Source of the DNA: Enterobacteriaceae endosymbiont of Plateumaris sericea
GTDB taxonomy: Bacteria; Pseudomonadota; Gammaproteobacteria; Enterobacterales; Enterobacteriaceae
Assembly (NCBI RefSeq): GCF_012562605.1
Contig: NZ_CP046224.1
Span: forward strand, 177,304 to 241,303
DNA: 64,000 bases
Direction: 5' to 3'
Position 1 is the first letter of the stretch. Each line of letters opens with the position of its first letter. The position numbers and the translations under genes are program-made. Shown here piece after piece: positions 31,465 through 42,842 of this stretch. The notes under the pieces are model-generated. The model did not search any database and had not been told where the DNA came from. It saw nothing but the letters and a program-made list of their open reading frames with translations.

Positions 31465-31602
31465 TTTTAATACCTATTATTATAATAATAAAACTATATA
31501 ATAAAAATTAATAACATATAAATATTTTATTCCTTACAAATTCATTAGTATTATATGAAATAAAAATTAATTTTTTTAATCATATAATTTAAAATTATTT
31601 AA

Positions 31603-32610
31603 CTAATTAAACTTTTTAATCAAAAAATTACTATGTTTATCTTTTGTCAATCTTATTGAAGAAGATAATATAAATTCTTTTTTTAATATTGCTTGTATCC
31701 AAATAGTATTATTTGTAAATTTTATTGAAGACAATATTCTTCCTCCTCTTGAACCCACTTTCCAAATATCTTTTTTATTATTATTTGTAAATTCTAATTG
31801 ATCATCAAATAAAGGTAAAAAATTTGCAGTACCTTCTAATAAAAATAATAATTTATTATTTTTTTTTTTAATTGCTGAAATACTAATTATTTCTTGTCCT
31901 AAATAACATCCTTTATTAAAATCAATAGCATTAAAAAATTCCATATTAGATTCCTGAAAAAGAAATTTAATACTATTATTTATATCAAAAATAGGATAAC
32001 CAATTTCCATATTAAATTTAATCCATTGATTATTATCATATATTAATATCCCTTTATTTATTATATTTTTTATTAAAAATTTTGCATGTTCTTTATCTAA
32101 AATCATTAAATATCTTTTTATAGGATGTATAAATTTTAAAAAAATATTATTATTATAAATAAATAAATTTTTTTTATTAGAATAAAAATTATAAGAATTA
32201 AAAATTTGAGATAAAATTTTATCAGAATTTATTCCTGATAAACCTAAAATGATTTGTGATGTTTGTAATATAAAATTTATTTTATATAAAAATATATATT
32301 TCTTAATTTGATCTAAATAATATTTTATAATATTTTTTCTTACTATATAACAATAACCATTTTTATATTTAAATATATACATATTTGTTAATATTTTTCC
32401 TTTAGCATTACAATGTAATGCATGAAAAAAACATAATGGATTATTATCTAATTTATTAATATCTATTGTAAGTTGATTTTGTAAAAAAATTTTACTATCT
32501 AATCCTTGTATAATTATAAAACTCCATGTATCTAATAAAATTAATTTTATTAAATCATTAGAAAAATCAACACAATTCTTATAAAAAAAATATTTTTTTA
32601 TATTAAACAT
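31603..32610 (-). CDS. ygfZ: Folate-binding Fe-S cluster repair / tRNA modification protein YgfZ
   Basis: YgfZ is a GcvT-like folate-binding protein that supports Fe-S enzymes such as MiaB. The 335 residues contain the diagnostic motif KGCYLGQE near residue 233 with the essential cysteine. Near the N-terminus LDTWSFIIIQGLDSKIFLQNQLT matches the family opening. The length is the E. coli one (326) plus a few residues. The Fe-S enzymes it could serve in this window include IlvD. It sits between ompA and carB, which is not an E. coli arrangement. Confidence 0.92.
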   Translation of the reverse strand: MFNIKKYFFYKNCVDFSNDLIKLILLDTWSFIIIQGLDSKIFLQNQLTIDINKLDNNPLCFFHALHCNAKGKILTNMYIFKYKNGYCYIVRKNIIKYYLDQIKKYIFLYKINFILQTSQIILGLSGINSDKILSQIFNSYNFYSNKKNLFIYNNNIFLKFIHPIKRYLMILDKEHAKFLIKNIINKGILIYDNNQWIKFNMEIGYPIFDINNSIKFLFQESNMEFFNAIDFNKGCYLGQEIISISAIKKKNNKLLFLLEGTANFLPLFDDQLEFTNNNKKDIWKVGSRGGRILSSIKFTNNTIWIQAILKKEFILSSSIRLTKDKHSNFLIKKFN

Positions 32611-32709
32611 ATATTATTAAAAATTTTTAATTTACTAATTATAATATAATTTACAAAAGAATAAAAATATATTTCATTAAATATTACTAAAATATTTAAA
32701 ATTTATTTT

Positions 32710-35700
32710 TTATAAATTTTTAACTAATTTTTTATGAATTTCCTGTAAAGAAAATATTCTTTTTTTAGGATTAATATTCATAGCTAATATTGTAGCAATT
32801 GAACCATTAATTGTTGTATCACAATGAATACCATGTTCTAAAGCAGAAATTCTAATAAGTTTAGATTTTTCAATAGAACTTTTATTTGATGTAGTATTAA
32901 TAATATAATTATACTGCTTATTTTTTATAAAATCTATAATATTAGGTGATTTTTCTGTTATTTTTCTTACAATATTAACTTTAATATTTTTACTTTTTAA
33001 AAACTTAGCTGTACCTTTTGTAGCATCAATATTTAAACCATATTTTACTAATTGTTTTGCTAATGGAAAAATTAAAATTTTATCTTGATCTCTAACAGAA
33101 ATTAATACTGATCCAATTTTTTTTATATTAATATTTATTCCTAACATAGCTTTAGCAAAAGCTTCTGCAAAAGAATATCCAATACCCATTACTTCTCCTG
33201 TTGAATGCATTTCAGGTCCTAAAATTGGATCTACACCATAAAATTTATTAAATGGTAATACTACTTCTTTAACAGAAAAATAATAAGGAATTATTTCTTT
33301 ATTAATTTTTAAATCAATTAAAGATTTTCCTACCATTACTAATGTACTTATTTTTGCTAAAGGTATTCCTATAGCTTTTGATATAAATGGAATAGTACGT
33401 GAAGCTCTAGGATTTACTTCTATTAAATAAATTTCATTATCTTTAATAGCAAATTGTACATTTAATAAACCACAAATATTAATTTCTATAGCTAATTTTT
33501 TTACTTGAGACCTAATTTCATTTAGAATAATATTACTAATATTTTTTGTTGGTAAAGAACAAGCAGAATCACCAGAATGTATACCAGCTTGTTCTACATG
33601 TTCCATTATACCACCAATAAAAACATTCTTTCCATCACAAATTGCATCTACATCAACTTCTATTGCATTATCTAAAAATTTATCTAATAATACAGTAGTA
33701 TTATTTTGATTAAAGTATTCTTTTAAATCATTAATATTATATATTAATTCCATTGCTCTGCCTCCTAATACATAGGAAGGTCTAATAACTATAGGATATC
33801 CAATTATTTTAGATTTTTCTATTGCTTCATTTAAATTATAAACTATAAAATTTTCTGGTTGTTTTAATTTTAAAAAATTAACTATATTCTGAAATTTTTT
33901 CCTATTTTCAGCTTTATCAATAGAAGATGGACTTGTTCCTATAATTTTTACTCCTTGTTTTTCTAATAACTTAGCTAAATTTAATGGAGTTTGTCCTCCA
34001 TATTGGACAATAACACCTTGAGGTTTTTCTATTCTAATAATTTCTAATATATCTTCTAAAGTAATTGGTTCAAAATATAAACGATCTGAAATATCATAAT
34101 CAGTAGAAACTGTTTCAGGATTACAATTGACCATTATGGTTTCAAAATTATTTTCACGTAATGCCATAGCAGCATGAACACAACAATAATCAAATTCTAT
34201 TCCTTGACCAATTCTATTAGGACCACTTCCTAAAATTATAATTTTTTTCTTATTATTACTAGGATTAGATTCACATTCTATTGCATATGTAGAATATATA
34301 TATGCAGTATTAGTTTCAAATTCTGCTGCACATGTATCAACTCTTTTATATACTGGATGTAAATTATGATTATAACGTAAATTACGTACTTTTATTTCAG
34401 AAATTTGTAATAAATCAGCTATTCTAGAATCTGAAAAACCCATTTTTTTTAAATTAAAAAAATATTTTTTATTTTTTAAACAATTTATACCTAAATTTTT
34501 TATTTCATTTTCAATAATAATTATTTCTTTAATTTGAGATAAAAACCAAGGATCTATTTTTGAATAATAAGAAATATCATTTATTGACATCTTTAATCTA
34601 AAAGCATCAGCTATGAATCTAATTCTGTCTGGTCCTGCTTTTTTTAATTCTTTTATAAGATATTTTAAACTGTTTTTATTTAAAATTTTTATTTTAGGTG
34701 TAAAACCATTAATTCCTATTTCTAAACTACGTAAAGCTTTTTGAATAGATTCTTGAAAAGTTCTTCCTATAGACATAACTTCTCCTACAGATTTCATTTG
34801 TGTAGATAATCTATCACTAGCTTTAATAAATTTTTCAAAATTAAATCTTGGTATTTTTGTAACTACATAATCAATAGTAGGTTCAAAAGAAGCTGAAATT
34901 TTTTTATTAGTTATGTCATTCATTAATTCATCTAAAGTATATCCTACAGATAATTTTGCTGATATTTTTGCTATAGGAAAACCAGTTGCTTTAGAAGCTA
35001 AAGCTGATGATCTTGATACACGAGGATTCATTTCAATTACTACTAATTTACCATTTTTAGGATTAATAGCAAATTGTACATTAGAACCACCTGATTCTAT
35101 TCCTATTTCTTGCATAATTAATATAGAAGCATTTCTCATTATCTGATATTCTTTATCAGATAAAGTTTGTGCTGGTGCTACAGTAATAGAATCTCCAGTA
35201 TGAATACCCATAGAATCAATATTTTCAATTGAACATATAATAATACAATTTCCATTTTTATCTCTTATTACTTCCATTTCATATTCTTTCCAACCTATTA
35301 AAGATTCATCAATTAATAATTCTTTATTAGGAGACAAATTTATTCCTATTTTACAAATATTTATAAATTCTTTTAAATTATTTGCTATACCTCCACCACT
35401 TCCACCCATAGTAAAAGATGGTCTAATAATACATGGGAATCCAATTTTATTTGCAAAATTAATAGCTTCATTAATATTATTTACAATTTTAGAAACAGTT
35501 GTATTTAAACCTAATTTTTTTATAATTTTTGAAAAATAATAACGATTTTCAGCTTTATGTATTGATTCTATTGTTACTCCAATAATTTTTACATTAAATT
35601 TATTTAAAATATTATTTTTATTTAAATCTAATATACAATTTAAAGCCGTTTGTCCTCCCATAGTAGGTAAAATAGCATCAGGTTTTTCTTTTTTTATAAT

Positions 35701-35928
35701 TTTAGTTATAATTTCCCATTGTATGGGTTCTATATAAGTAATATCAGCAATATCAGGATCAGTCATAATTGTAGCTGGATTTGAATTAATTAAAATTAAT
35801 TTATATCCTTCTTCCTTTAAAGCTTTACATGCTTGAGTTCCTGAATAATCAAATTCACAAGCTTGACCTATAACTATAGGACCTGCTCCTAAAATCATAA
35901 TACTTTTTATATCGGTATTTTTAGGCAT
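32710..35928 (-). CDS. carB: Carbamoyl phosphate synthase, large subunit
   Basis: CarB makes carbamoyl phosphate from bicarbonate, two ATP and ammonia passed from CarA, feeding arginine and pyrimidines. Both homologous ATP-grasp halves are intact, each starting with a GxGP loop ([19 protein letters not shown] and [18 protein letters not shown]). The C-terminal allosteric domain follows. I take the ATG at 35928 ([10 protein letters not shown], like E. coli MPKRTDIKSI), giving 1072 residues versus 1073. An upstream in-frame start at 35958 lies inside carA and adds ten unmatched residues. carA ends two bases before this start, so the pair is translationally coupled. Confidence 0.98.
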   Translation of the reverse strand: MPKNTDIKSIMILGAGPIVIGQACEFDYSGTQACKALKEEGYKLILINSNPATIMTDPDIADITYIEPIQWEIITKIIKKEKPDAILPTMGGQTALNCILDLNKNNILNKFNVKIIGVTIESIHKAENRYYFSKIIKKLGLNTTVSKIVNNINEAINFANKIGFPCIIRPSFTMGGSGGGIANNLKEFINICKIGINLSPNKELLIDESLIGWKEYEMEVIRDKNGNCIIICSIENIDSMGIHTGDSITVAPAQTLSDKEYQIMRNASILIMQEIGIESGGSNVQFAINPKNGKLVVIEMNPRVSRSSALASKATGFPIAKISAKLSVGYTLDELMNDITNKKISASFEPTIDYVVTKIPRFNFEKFIKASDRLSTQMKSVGEVMSIGRTFQESIQKALRSLEIGINGFTPKIKILNKNSLKYLIKELKKAGPDRIRFIADAFRLKMSINDISYYSKIDPWFLSQIKEIIIIENEIKNLGINCLKNKKYFFNLKKMGFSDSRIADLLQISEIKVRNLRYNHNLHPVYKRVDTCAAEFETNTAYIYSTYAIECESNPSNNKKKIIILGSGPNRIGQGIEFDYCCVHAAMALRENNFETIMVNCNPETVSTDYDISDRLYFEPITLEDILEIIRIEKPQGVIVQYGGQTPLNLAKLLEKQGVKIIGTSPSSIDKAENRKKFQNIVNFLKLKQPENFIVYNLNEAIEKSKIIGYPIVIRPSYVLGGRAMELIYNINDLKEYFNQNNTTVLLDKFLDNAIEVDVDAICDGKNVFIGGIMEHVEQAGIHSGDSACSLPTKNISNIILNEIRSQVKKLAIEINICGLLNVQFAIKDNEIYLIEVNPRASRTIPFISKAIGIPLAKISTLVMVGKSLIDLKINKEIIPYYFSVKEVVLPFNKFYGVDPILGPEMHSTGEVMGIGYSFAEAFAKAMLGININIKKIGSVLISVRDQDKILIFPLAKQLVKYGLNIDATKGTAKFLKSKNIKVNIVRKITEKSPNIIDFIKNKQYNYIINTTSNKSSIEKSKLIRISALEHGIHCDTTINGSIATILAMNINPKKRIFSLQEIHKKLVKNL

Positions 35929-35930
35929 TA

Positions 35931-37091
35931 TTATAATCTCTTGTATTTTTTTAAACAATATTTTTGAATTAATTCTATAAAGTAATCAAATAATATAGAA
36001 GCATCATGAGGTCCTGGACTAGCTTCAGGATGTCCTTGAAAACCAAAAGCAGGTTTATCAATACGATGAATTCCCTGTATAGTATTATCAAATAATGATT
36101 TATGTGTTATGATTAAATTTTTAGGCATGTTATTTATATCTACTGTAAATCCATGATTTTGTGTTGTTATAAATACTTTATTAGTTTTTATATCTTTTAC
36201 AGGATGATTACTTCCATGATGTCCTAAAATCATTTTTTTTGTTTTAGCACCACTAGCAAGAGCAAGAATTTGATGTCCAAGACATATTCCAAAAATTGGT
36301 ATATTTGTTTTTAATATTTGTTTTACAGAAGAAATGGCATAAAAACATGGTTCAGGATCTCCTGGACCATTAGATAAAAAAATACCATCTGGATTTATAC
36401 TTATAAGTTCTTTAAAATTTGTATAAGCAGAAACAACAGTTACATAACATCCACGATCTACTAACATTTTTAAAATATTTTTTTTTACACCAAAATCATA
36501 CGCTATTATATGCATAGGAAATAAAAATTTTTTCTTAATATTTTTTTTAATTGTGTGATAACTTTTATTTCCTTTTATCCAAGAATAATTTTTACTAGTT
36601 GTTATTTCTTTAACTAAATCTAATCCTTGTAATCCCGAAAATTGTTTAATTTTATTTAAAATATAATTAAAATTGATATTTTTTATACCAGTAATAATAC
36701 AACCTATATTAATCTTTTTATTACGTAATAAACGTGTTAATTGTCTAGTATCAATATCTGTGATAGTAATCACATTATTTTTTTTTAAATAATAACTTAA
36801 AGTATTTTGACTTCTATGATTACTTGATATTATAGATAAATTATGAATAATTAATCCTTTAAGATAAATTTTAGATGATTCTTCATCTTCTTTATTAACA
36901 CCAACATTACCAATATGAGGATATGTAAGAGTAAGAATTTGTTTATAATAAGATGGATCTGTAATTATTTCTTGATATCCTGTCATAGATGTATTAAAAA
37001 CAATTTCTCCTATAACTATTCCATTAATACCAATAGATTTACCAAAAAATTTAGTTCCATCTTCCATTATTAAAATTGCTGTATTATTCAA
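35931..37091 (-). CDS. carA: Carbamoyl phosphate synthase, small subunit; TTG start
   Basis: CarA is the glutamine amidotransferase subunit that frees ammonia for CarB. The nucleophile Cys is in [15 protein letters not shown], and the His/Glu pair in [12 protein letters not shown]. The start is the TTG at 37091-37089, five bases after GGAGG. It gives [13 protein letters not shown], exactly in register with E. coli MIKSALLVLEDGT, whose own start is also TTG. A TTG four codons further up (37103) overlaps the ribosome site and is rejected. The product has 386 residues (E. coli 382). It is divergent from gmhA. Confidence 0.96.
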   Translation of the reverse strand: MNNTAILIMEDGTKFFGKSIGINGIVIGEIVFNTSMTGYQEIITDPSYYKQILTLTYPHIGNVGVNKEDEESSKIYLKGLIIHNLSIISSNHRSQNTLSYYLKKNNVITITDIDTRQLTRLLRNKKINIGCIITGIKNINFNYILNKIKQFSGLQGLDLVKEITTSKNYSWIKGNKSYHTIKKNIKKKFLFPMHIIAYDFGVKKNILKMLVDRGCYVTVVSAYTNFKELISINPDGIFLSNGPGDPEPCFYAISSVKQILKTNIPIFGICLGHQILALASGAKTKKMILGHHGSNHPVKDIKTNKVFITTQNHGFTVDINNMPKNLIITHKSLFDNTIQGIHRIDKPAFGFQGHPEASPGPHDASILFDYFIELIQKYCLKKYKRL

Positions 37092-37255
37092 ATAAACCTC
37101 CAAAATATTTATTTTTTAAATAAAAATTATAATATACATATAAAAATATATATTTTATTAATAATTAATATTGTTAATTTATATTATATAAGTTAAAATT
37201 AATTTTTAAAAATAAATTATTTAAATTAAAATAATTTTTAATAAAGAAATATATA

Positions 37256-37858
37256 ATGTATAATAAAATAATTTATTCTGAATTATTATCAGCATCTGAT
37301 GTTTTAAGTAATTTTATAAAAAATAATAAAAATATTAATAATATTCAATTAGCTGCTAATCTTATTGTAAAATCTTTTTTAAATAATAATAAAGTTATTT
37401 CTTGTGGTAATGGTGGTTCACATTGTGATGCTATGCATTTTGCAGAAGAATTAACTGGAAAATATAGAAATACAAGATCTGCTTATCCTGCATTATGTAT
37501 ATCTGATGTATCTCATTTTTCTTGTGTTAGTAATGATTATGGTTATGAATATGTTTTTTCTCGTTATATAGAAGCATTAGGACAACCTAATGATATTTTA
37601 TTTGCTTTAACTACTTCTGGAAAATCTATTAATATCATTAATGCATTATATGCTGCACAAAAAAAAAATATGAAAATAATATTATTAAGTGGAAATTATT
37701 CTTCAGAAAAAATAAAAAATTTAATAGATATAGAAATATCAGTAATTCATAATGGTTATTCAGATAGAATACAAGAAATACATATTAAAATTATTCATAT
37801 ATTAATATTGCTAATTGAAAAATTAATGAGTAAAAATATAATATGTAAGAAAATTTAA
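37256..37858 (+). CDS. gmhA: Sedoheptulose-7-phosphate isomerase
   Basis: GmhA makes D-glycero-D-manno-heptose 7-phosphate, the first step to the ADP-heptose of the LPS inner core. The SIS-domain protein has 200 residues (E. coli 192). [20 protein letters not shown] and [14 protein letters not shown] mark the sugar-phosphate site, and [13 protein letters not shown] carries the C-terminal zinc-site residues. Retention implies that heptose-containing LPS is made, or was until recently (inference). No ADP-heptose genes lie nearby. It is followed by a strong hairpin before the convergent ilvC. Confidence 0.95.
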   Translation: MYNKIIYSELLSASDVLSNFIKNNKNINNIQLAANLIVKSFLNNNKVISCGNGGSHCDAMHFAEELTGKYRNTRSAYPALCISDVSHFSCVSNDYGYEYVFSRYIEALGQPNDILFALTTSGKSINIINALYAAQKKNMKIILLSGNYSSEKIKNLIDIEISVIHNGYSDRIQEIHIKIIHILILLIEKLMSKNIICKKI

Positions 37859-37889
37859 ATATTTTTTAATAAATAAATTATTATATTAT

Positions 37890-37925
37890 TTTACTCTCTT
37901 AAATTATATAATTTAAGAGAGTAAA
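37890..37925. terminator. Bidirectional terminator between gmhA and ilvC
   Basis: TTTACTCTCTTAAATTA and its exact complement flank a 2-base centre, a near-perfect 36-base palindrome. It lies 31 bases after the gmhA stop and 4 bases from the ilvC stop. The convergent genes and T-rich flanks on both sides fit a shared terminator. Confidence 0.8.
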
Positions 37926-37929
37926 TATT

Positions 37930-39414
37930 TTAATGTTTTGAAAGATATTTCATATCAGTCATATATTTACGTAACAAACAACCAATTTTTTCAATTGGAT
38001 GATTTCTAATCATAAAATTAATCTTTAATAAATTTTCATTTTTTATAGATATATTTTTAATATTAACAATTCCTAAATCTTGATCTTTTAAATTATAGAT
38101 AAAATCTTTTAGTAAAGGTATAGCTTGATTAGAAAATAAGTAATTACCATATTCTGCTGTATCAGATATTACTTTATTCATTTCATATAATTTTTTTCTT
38201 GCAATAGTATTAGCAATTAAAGGTAATTCATGTAATGATTCATAATAAGCTGATTTAGGTGAAATTCCTGTTTCTATCATAATATCATATGATAATTCGA
38301 CGCTGGCTTTAACTATAGCAATCATAAAAAGACCATGATCAAAAATTTCTTGTTCATTAATGATAATATTATTTTTAACTAATGTATTTTCAAAATTATT
38401 ATTTTTTATATTTTCTCTCCAACATAATAAATTTTTATTATTATTATTCCAATCTTTTATTATATCTTGAGAAAATTTTCCAGAAATAATGTTATCCATA
38501 TGTAATTGAAATAATGGTTTTAAAATTTTTTTTAAAATTAAAGATAATTCATAAGCTCTAATTTTATTTTTATTATTTAATCTATCCATCATTAAAGTAA
38601 TACCTCCTTGTTTTAAAGATTCTGTAATATATTCCCATCCAAATTGAATAAATTGTGATGCATATTCCTTATTTACTTTATGTTTAATTAATTGATCAAA
38701 TAATAATATTGAAGTAGTTTGTAACATACCACATAAAACAGTTTGTTCTCCCATTAAATCAGATTTTACTTCTGCAATAAAAGAAGATTCTAATACACCT
38801 GCTTTATGACTTCCTATAGCAACAGCCCAAGATTTTGCTATTTCTAATCCATTATTAATGGTACTATAATTATTTTGTTGATGTACAGCTATTAATGATG
38901 GAACTCCAAAACCTCTTTTAAATTCTTCTCTTACTTCTGTTCCTGGGCATTTTGGAGCAACCATAATAACATTAATATTTTTAGAAATATATTCTCCTTC
39001 TTCTATAATATTAAATCCATGAGAATATCCTAATGTAGCACCAGGTTTTATTAAATGTTTTATATTTTGTAAAAGTTGATGATGATTTCTATCAGGTGTT
39101 AAATTAATTATTAAATCAGCATTAGGAATTAATTCATTATATGAACCAATAATAAATTTATTTGTATAAGCTCTTACCCATGATGAATTTTTATTTTTTA
39201 TAGAATTTTCTTTTAAAGCATAAGATATATTTAAACCTGAATCCCTCATATTTAATCCTTGGTTTAATCCTTGTGCTCCACATCCTATAATAACTATATT
39301 TTTATTTTTTAAATAACTAATTCCATTAGAAAATTCTTCAAATTTCATTAATCTACATTTTTGTAAATTTTTTAATTTTTCACGAAAATTTAATTTATTA
39401 AAATAATTATTCAT
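37930..39414 (-). CDS. ilvC: Ketol-acid reductoisomerase, class II (long form)
   Basis: IlvC isomerises and reduces acetolactate or acetohydroxybutyrate in valine and isoleucine synthesis. The 494-residue product is the long enterobacterial form. NADPH-site [17 protein letters not shown] is near residue 45, and the catalytic [16 protein letters not shown] and [16 protein letters not shown] blocks follow. The C-terminus ends [13 protein letters not shown]. The start at 39414 (MNNYFNKLN) fits E. coli MANYFNTLN and is 7 bases from AAGG; an ATG two codons earlier is too close to that site. ilvY, the usual activator, is absent. Confidence 0.97.
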   Translation of the reverse strand: MNNYFNKLNFREKLKNLQKCRLMKFEEFSNGISYLKNKNIVIIGCGAQGLNQGLNMRDSGLNISYALKENSIKNKNSSWVRAYTNKFIIGSYNELIPNADLIINLTPDRNHHQLLQNIKHLIKPGATLGYSHGFNIIEEGEYISKNINVIMVAPKCPGTEVREEFKRGFGVPSLIAVHQQNNYSTINNGLEIAKSWAVAIGSHKAGVLESSFIAEVKSDLMGEQTVLCGMLQTTSILLFDQLIKHKVNKEYASQFIQFGWEYITESLKQGGITLMMDRLNNKNKIRAYELSLILKKILKPLFQLHMDNIISGKFSQDIIKDWNNNNKNLLCWRENIKNNNFENTLVKNNIIINEQEIFDHGLFMIAIVKASVELSYDIMIETGISPKSAYYESLHELPLIANTIARKKLYEMNKVISDTAEYGNYLFSNQAIPLLKDFIYNLKDQDLGIVNIKNISIKNENLLKINFMIRNHPIEKIGCLLRKYMTDMKYLSKH

Positions 39415-39740
39415 TTTCATACCTTACATAAATAAAATTACAATTATTTAATTTATAAATATATTTTTAAATAAAATTATTAATATTTTTATTATATAAT
39501 TTTAACTATTAAAAATAATATTAATTAATAAATTATAAAAAATATGATTTTTAAATCAATATTAAAATTTAATATATAACAAAGATATTTTATAAAATAT
39601 TTAATTTTATTATTTATAATATTAAATATTTTATAAAAATTAAAAATAATTTTTAATTTTTAAGAAAGGATAAATTCTATAAATATTATATTAACTAGTG
39701 ATTATAATAAATAAAATTTTAAATCACTAGTATAAATAAA
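39415..39740. other. Gene-free gap where ilvA/ilvY would lie
   Basis: In E. coli ilvA and the regulator ilvY separate ilvD from ilvC. This 326-base gap has no frame of note on either strand and no recognisable remnant of either gene. It holds the ilvD-side hairpin (39694-39731) and the short ilvC leader with AAGG. The rest is AT-rich sequence in which I see nothing. Confidence 0.6.
39694..39731 (-). terminator. Hairpin downstream of ilvD
   Basis: ACTAGTGATT at 39694-39703 pairs with AATCACTAGT at 39722-39731 across an 18-base AT-rich loop. It begins 10 bases after the ilvD stop. It lacks a strong T run on the minus strand, so it may be a weak terminator or mRNA 3' end of ilvGMED, ahead of separately transcribed ilvC. 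Confidence 0.55.
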
Positions 39741-41600
39741 TTATTTAAAATATTTTAATTTATTTTTATCTCTTATTGCTCCTTTATCAGCACTTGTTGC
39801 TAGTGCAGCATAAATTCTTAATGCAAAAGATATTTTTCGTTTACGATGATAATTAGGAGTATAAGATAATTTACCTCTATTTTCTTCTTCTTTAATTCTT
39901 TTTTTTATTATTTTTTGAGAAATAAGAAGATTAATATATCTATTAGGTATATTAATTTCAATAATATCTCCATTTCTTATTAAAGCAATATATCCTTTAT
40001 TTGCAGCTTCTGGAGAAATATGTCCAATTGATAAACCTGAAGTGCCTCCAGAAAATCTTCCATCTGTAATTAAAGCACAATTTTGATCTAATTTCATTGA
40101 TTTTAAATAAGATGTTGGATATAACATTTCTTGCATACCAGGACCACCTTTAGGACCTTCATAACGAATAACAATAACATCTCCTGAAATAATTTGATTA
40201 TTTAAAATCGCATATACTGCTGATTCTTGACTATCATATACTTTAGCTGGACCTTTAAATATCATTAAATTTCTATTTACACTTGCAGTTTTAACTACAC
40301 ATCCATCTTTAGCTATATTACCATATAAAACTGCTAATCCACCATCTTTACTATAAGAATATTTATATGATCTAATACAACCAATTTTTCTATTATTATC
40401 TAAATATTGCCATTTATTTTTTTGTGAAAAAGGTTTTATAGTTCTAATATTTCCTGGTGCAGCTAAAAAAAAATTTTTAATATTAGTATTTTTAATATTA
40501 AAAATATCATATTTATGAATCATTTGTTTTACTGTCAAACCTAATATATTTTTTATATTAGAATTTATTAATCCTATTTTATCTAATTCATTTAATAAAC
40601 CAAATACACCACCTGCTCTATGAAAATCTTCAATATAAAATTTTTTTGTACTAGGAGATACCATACATAACCATGGTACTTTTTTTGATAAATTATCTAT
40701 ATAAGATAAATTTAATTTTATTTTTGCTTCTTGTACTAAAGCTAATATATGTAAAATTGTATTAGTAGATCCACCCATTGCAATATCAGTTATTATAGCA
40801 TTTTCAAAAGCTTTTTTATTAGCAATATTTCTAGGTAAAACACTTTGATCATTATCATGATAATATTTTTTTGTAATATCTACGATTGTTTTTGCTGATT
40901 GTATACATAATTCTTTACGATATATATGTGTTGATAATAAAGATCCATTACCAGGTAATGCTAAACCTAAAACTTCTACCAAACAATTCATTGAATTTGC
41001 AGTAAACATTCCGGAACAAGAACCACATGTTGGACATGCGTTATTTTCAATTTCCTTAACATATTGATCTGATTTATCTAAACTAGCTGAATTTATCATT
41101 GCATCTACTAAATCAATTCTTATTTGTTTTGAAGCAATATTTATTTTACCAGCTTCCATTGGTCCACCAGAAACCATTACAGTAGGTATATTTAAACGTA
41201 AACTAGCCATTAACATCCCAGGTGTAATTTTATCACAATTAGAAATACAAATCATTGAATCTACACAATGAGCATTAATAACATATTCTATTGAATCTGC
41301 AATTAGTTCTCTAGAAGGAAGAGAATATAACATTCCATCATGACCCATAGCAATACCATCATCAATAGCTATTGTATTAAATTCTTTTGGAACTCCACCC
41401 ATATTTTTTATTTCTTTTGAAATTATTTTACTTAATTCTTTTAAATGAATATGACCTGGAACAAATTGTGAAAATGAATTAACTATAGCAATAATTGGTT
41501 TTTCAAAATCAGAATCATCCATTCCAGTTGCTCTCCAAAGAGCACGAGCTCCTGCCATACTACGACCTTTTGTAGTAATAGATGAACGATAATTAGACAT
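39741..41600 (-). CDS. ilvD: Dihydroxy-acid dehydratase
   Basis: IlvD dehydrates the dihydroxy acids of the valine and isoleucine branches and holds an Fe-S cluster. The 619 residues match E. coli (616). Cluster ligands are visible in NCDKITPGM and in [18 protein letters not shown]. The C-terminal active-site block [14 protein letters not shown] is also present. It follows ilvE by 35 bases in the ilvG-M-E-D order. In the E. coli operon ilvA comes next, but it is missing here. Confidence 0.97.
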   Translation of the reverse strand: MSNYRSSITTKGRSMAGARALWRATGMDDSDFEKPIIAIVNSFSQFVPGHIHLKELSKIISKEIKNMGGVPKEFNTIAIDDGIAMGHDGMLYSLPSRELIADSIEYVINAHCVDSMICISNCDKITPGMLMASLRLNIPTVMVSGGPMEAGKINIASKQIRIDLVDAMINSASLDKSDQYVKEIENNACPTCGSCSGMFTANSMNCLVEVLGLALPGNGSLLSTHIYRKELCIQSAKTIVDITKKYYHDNDQSVLPRNIANKKAFENAIITDIAMGGSTNTILHILALVQEAKIKLNLSYIDNLSKKVPWLCMVSPSTKKFYIEDFHRAGGVFGLLNELDKIGLINSNIKNILGLTVKQMIHKYDIFNIKNTNIKNFFLAAPGNIRTIKPFSQKNKWQYLDNNRKIGCIRSYKYSYSKDGGLAVLYGNIAKDGCVVKTASVNRNLMIFKGPAKVYDSQESAVYAILNNQIISGDVIVIRYEGPKGGPGMQEMLYPTSYLKSMKLDQNCALITDGRFSGGTSGLSIGHISPEAANKGYIALIRNGDIIEINIPNRYINLLISQKIIKKRIKEEENRGKLSYTPNYHRKRKISFALRIYAALATSADKGAIRDKNKLKYFK

Positions 41601-41635
41601 TATTTTTCTCTTAGTTTATAAAAATGAATTATTAT

Positions 41636-42562
41636 TTAATAAATATAATCTAACCAATTCCATTTATCTTTTATTACACCATCAAATAAATTAAAAAACT
41701 CTTGTTGAATTATTTGTGTAATTTTACCTCTTTTTCCATAACCAATTTTAATACCATCTATACTTCTTACTGGAGTAATTTCTGCAGCAGTTCCTGTCAT
41801 AAATATTTCATCAGCTAAGTATAATGATTCTCTTAATATTAAAGATTCTTTAGTTTTAATTCCAATTTTTTTAGCTATTTTTAAAACTGAGTCTCTAGTT
41901 ATACCTGGTAATATTGAAGAATTTAAAGGTGGAGTAAATAAAATATTATTTTTTATTTTAAATATATTTTCTCCTGCTCCTTCTGATACAAATCCTAAAC
42001 TATCTAATGATATACCTTCATGATATCCGTTACGTCTTGCTTCACTACCAATAAGATAAGAAGATAAATAATTACCTCCAGCTTTTGCTATACTAGGAAT
42101 AGTATTTGGTCTTATTTTATTCCATGATGATATCATAGTATCAATACCGTCAATCATAGCTTTTTTACCAAGATAATTTCCCCATGAAAAAGAACTAATC
42201 ATTACATCTGTATAATATTTTTCAGGAGGATTAACTCCTAATCCAACATCTCCTATAAATATTAAAATTCTTATATAAGCTTCTTCTAATTTATTATATT
42301 TAAGTATAATACGTACTGCATTCATTAAATCTTGCATTGTAAATTTTAATGGGAAACGATAAATTTTTGCAGAATTATATAAGCGTTCAATATGATCTTT
42401 ATGACGAAAGATAGCGGGACCTTTATATGACTTATAGCATCTTATTCCTTCAAAAACAGAAGTTCCATAATGTAATGCATGTGTCATTACACTTATTGTT
42501 GCATTTTCCCATTTAACTATATCTCCATTAAACCAAATAAAATCTGCTTTTTTCGTTTTCAT
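41636..42562 (-). CDS. ilvE: Branched-chain amino acid aminotransferase
   Basis: IlvE, a fold-type IV PLP enzyme, carries out the last step to valine, isoleucine and leucine. The 308 residues equal E. coli (309). The PLP lysine is in SIAKAGGNYLSSYL. The N-terminal ADFIWFNGD, HALHYGTSVFEGIRCY and the C-terminal EIFMTGTAAEITPV are all kept. It needs PLP, yet the pdxA and pdxJ loci are deleted in this window. Many symbionts lose the final transamination to the host, so retention here argues for finished amino acids made in the symbiont (inference). Confidence 0.97.
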   Translation of the reverse strand: MKTKKADFIWFNGDIVKWENATISVMTHALHYGTSVFEGIRCYKSYKGPAIFRHKDHIERLYNSAKIYRFPLKFTMQDLMNAVRIILKYNKLEEAYIRILIFIGDVGLGVNPPEKYYTDVMISSFSWGNYLGKKAMIDGIDTMISSWNKIRPNTIPSIAKAGGNYLSSYLIGSEARRNGYHEGISLDSLGFVSEGAGENIFKIKNNILFTPPLNSSILPGITRDSVLKIAKKIGIKTKESLILRESLYLADEIFMTGTAAEITPVRSIDGIKIGYGKRGKITQIIQQEFFNLFDGVIKDKWNWLDYIY

Positions 42563-42611
42563 TATGATATTTCCTTATTTAATCAAATTAGCAGTATTAT
42601 TATGACATTCA

Positions 42612-42842
42612 TTAGATTACTTTAATATCAAATACATCTATTAATTTATAAAGTTGTTTTACAAGAAATTCTATAGGTTTTGTACTTTCTACAATCATTT
42701 CAATAATTATATTTCCTATTTCTATAATTGTATTAGCCTTCATAAAACAAACTTTAAATCCTCTATGACGAATAATACGTAAAATACGTTCCATAATTTC
42801 AGGACTAATATATGTATGAATATGTATTTTATACTGATTCAT
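42612..42842 (-). CDS. ilvM: Acetolactate synthase II, small (regulatory) subunit
   Basis: IlvM is the ACT-domain subunit that activates IlvG. The 76-residue protein starts MNQYKIHIHTYISPEIMERILRI and contains RHRGFKVCFMKA, like E. coli RHRGFHVCSMN. It lacks about ten C-terminal residues of the E. coli protein (87). Its ATG overlaps the ilvG TGA as ATGA, the same coupling as in E. coli. Confidence 0.93.
   Translation of the reverse strand: MNQYKIHIHTYISPEIMERILRIIRHRGFKVCFMKANTIIEIGNIIIEMIVESTKPIEFLVKQLYKLIDVFDIKVI

Noticed and set aside
34913-35146. Plus-strand frame inside carB
   Set aside because: Antisense shadow of the conserved first ATP-grasp domain of CarB.
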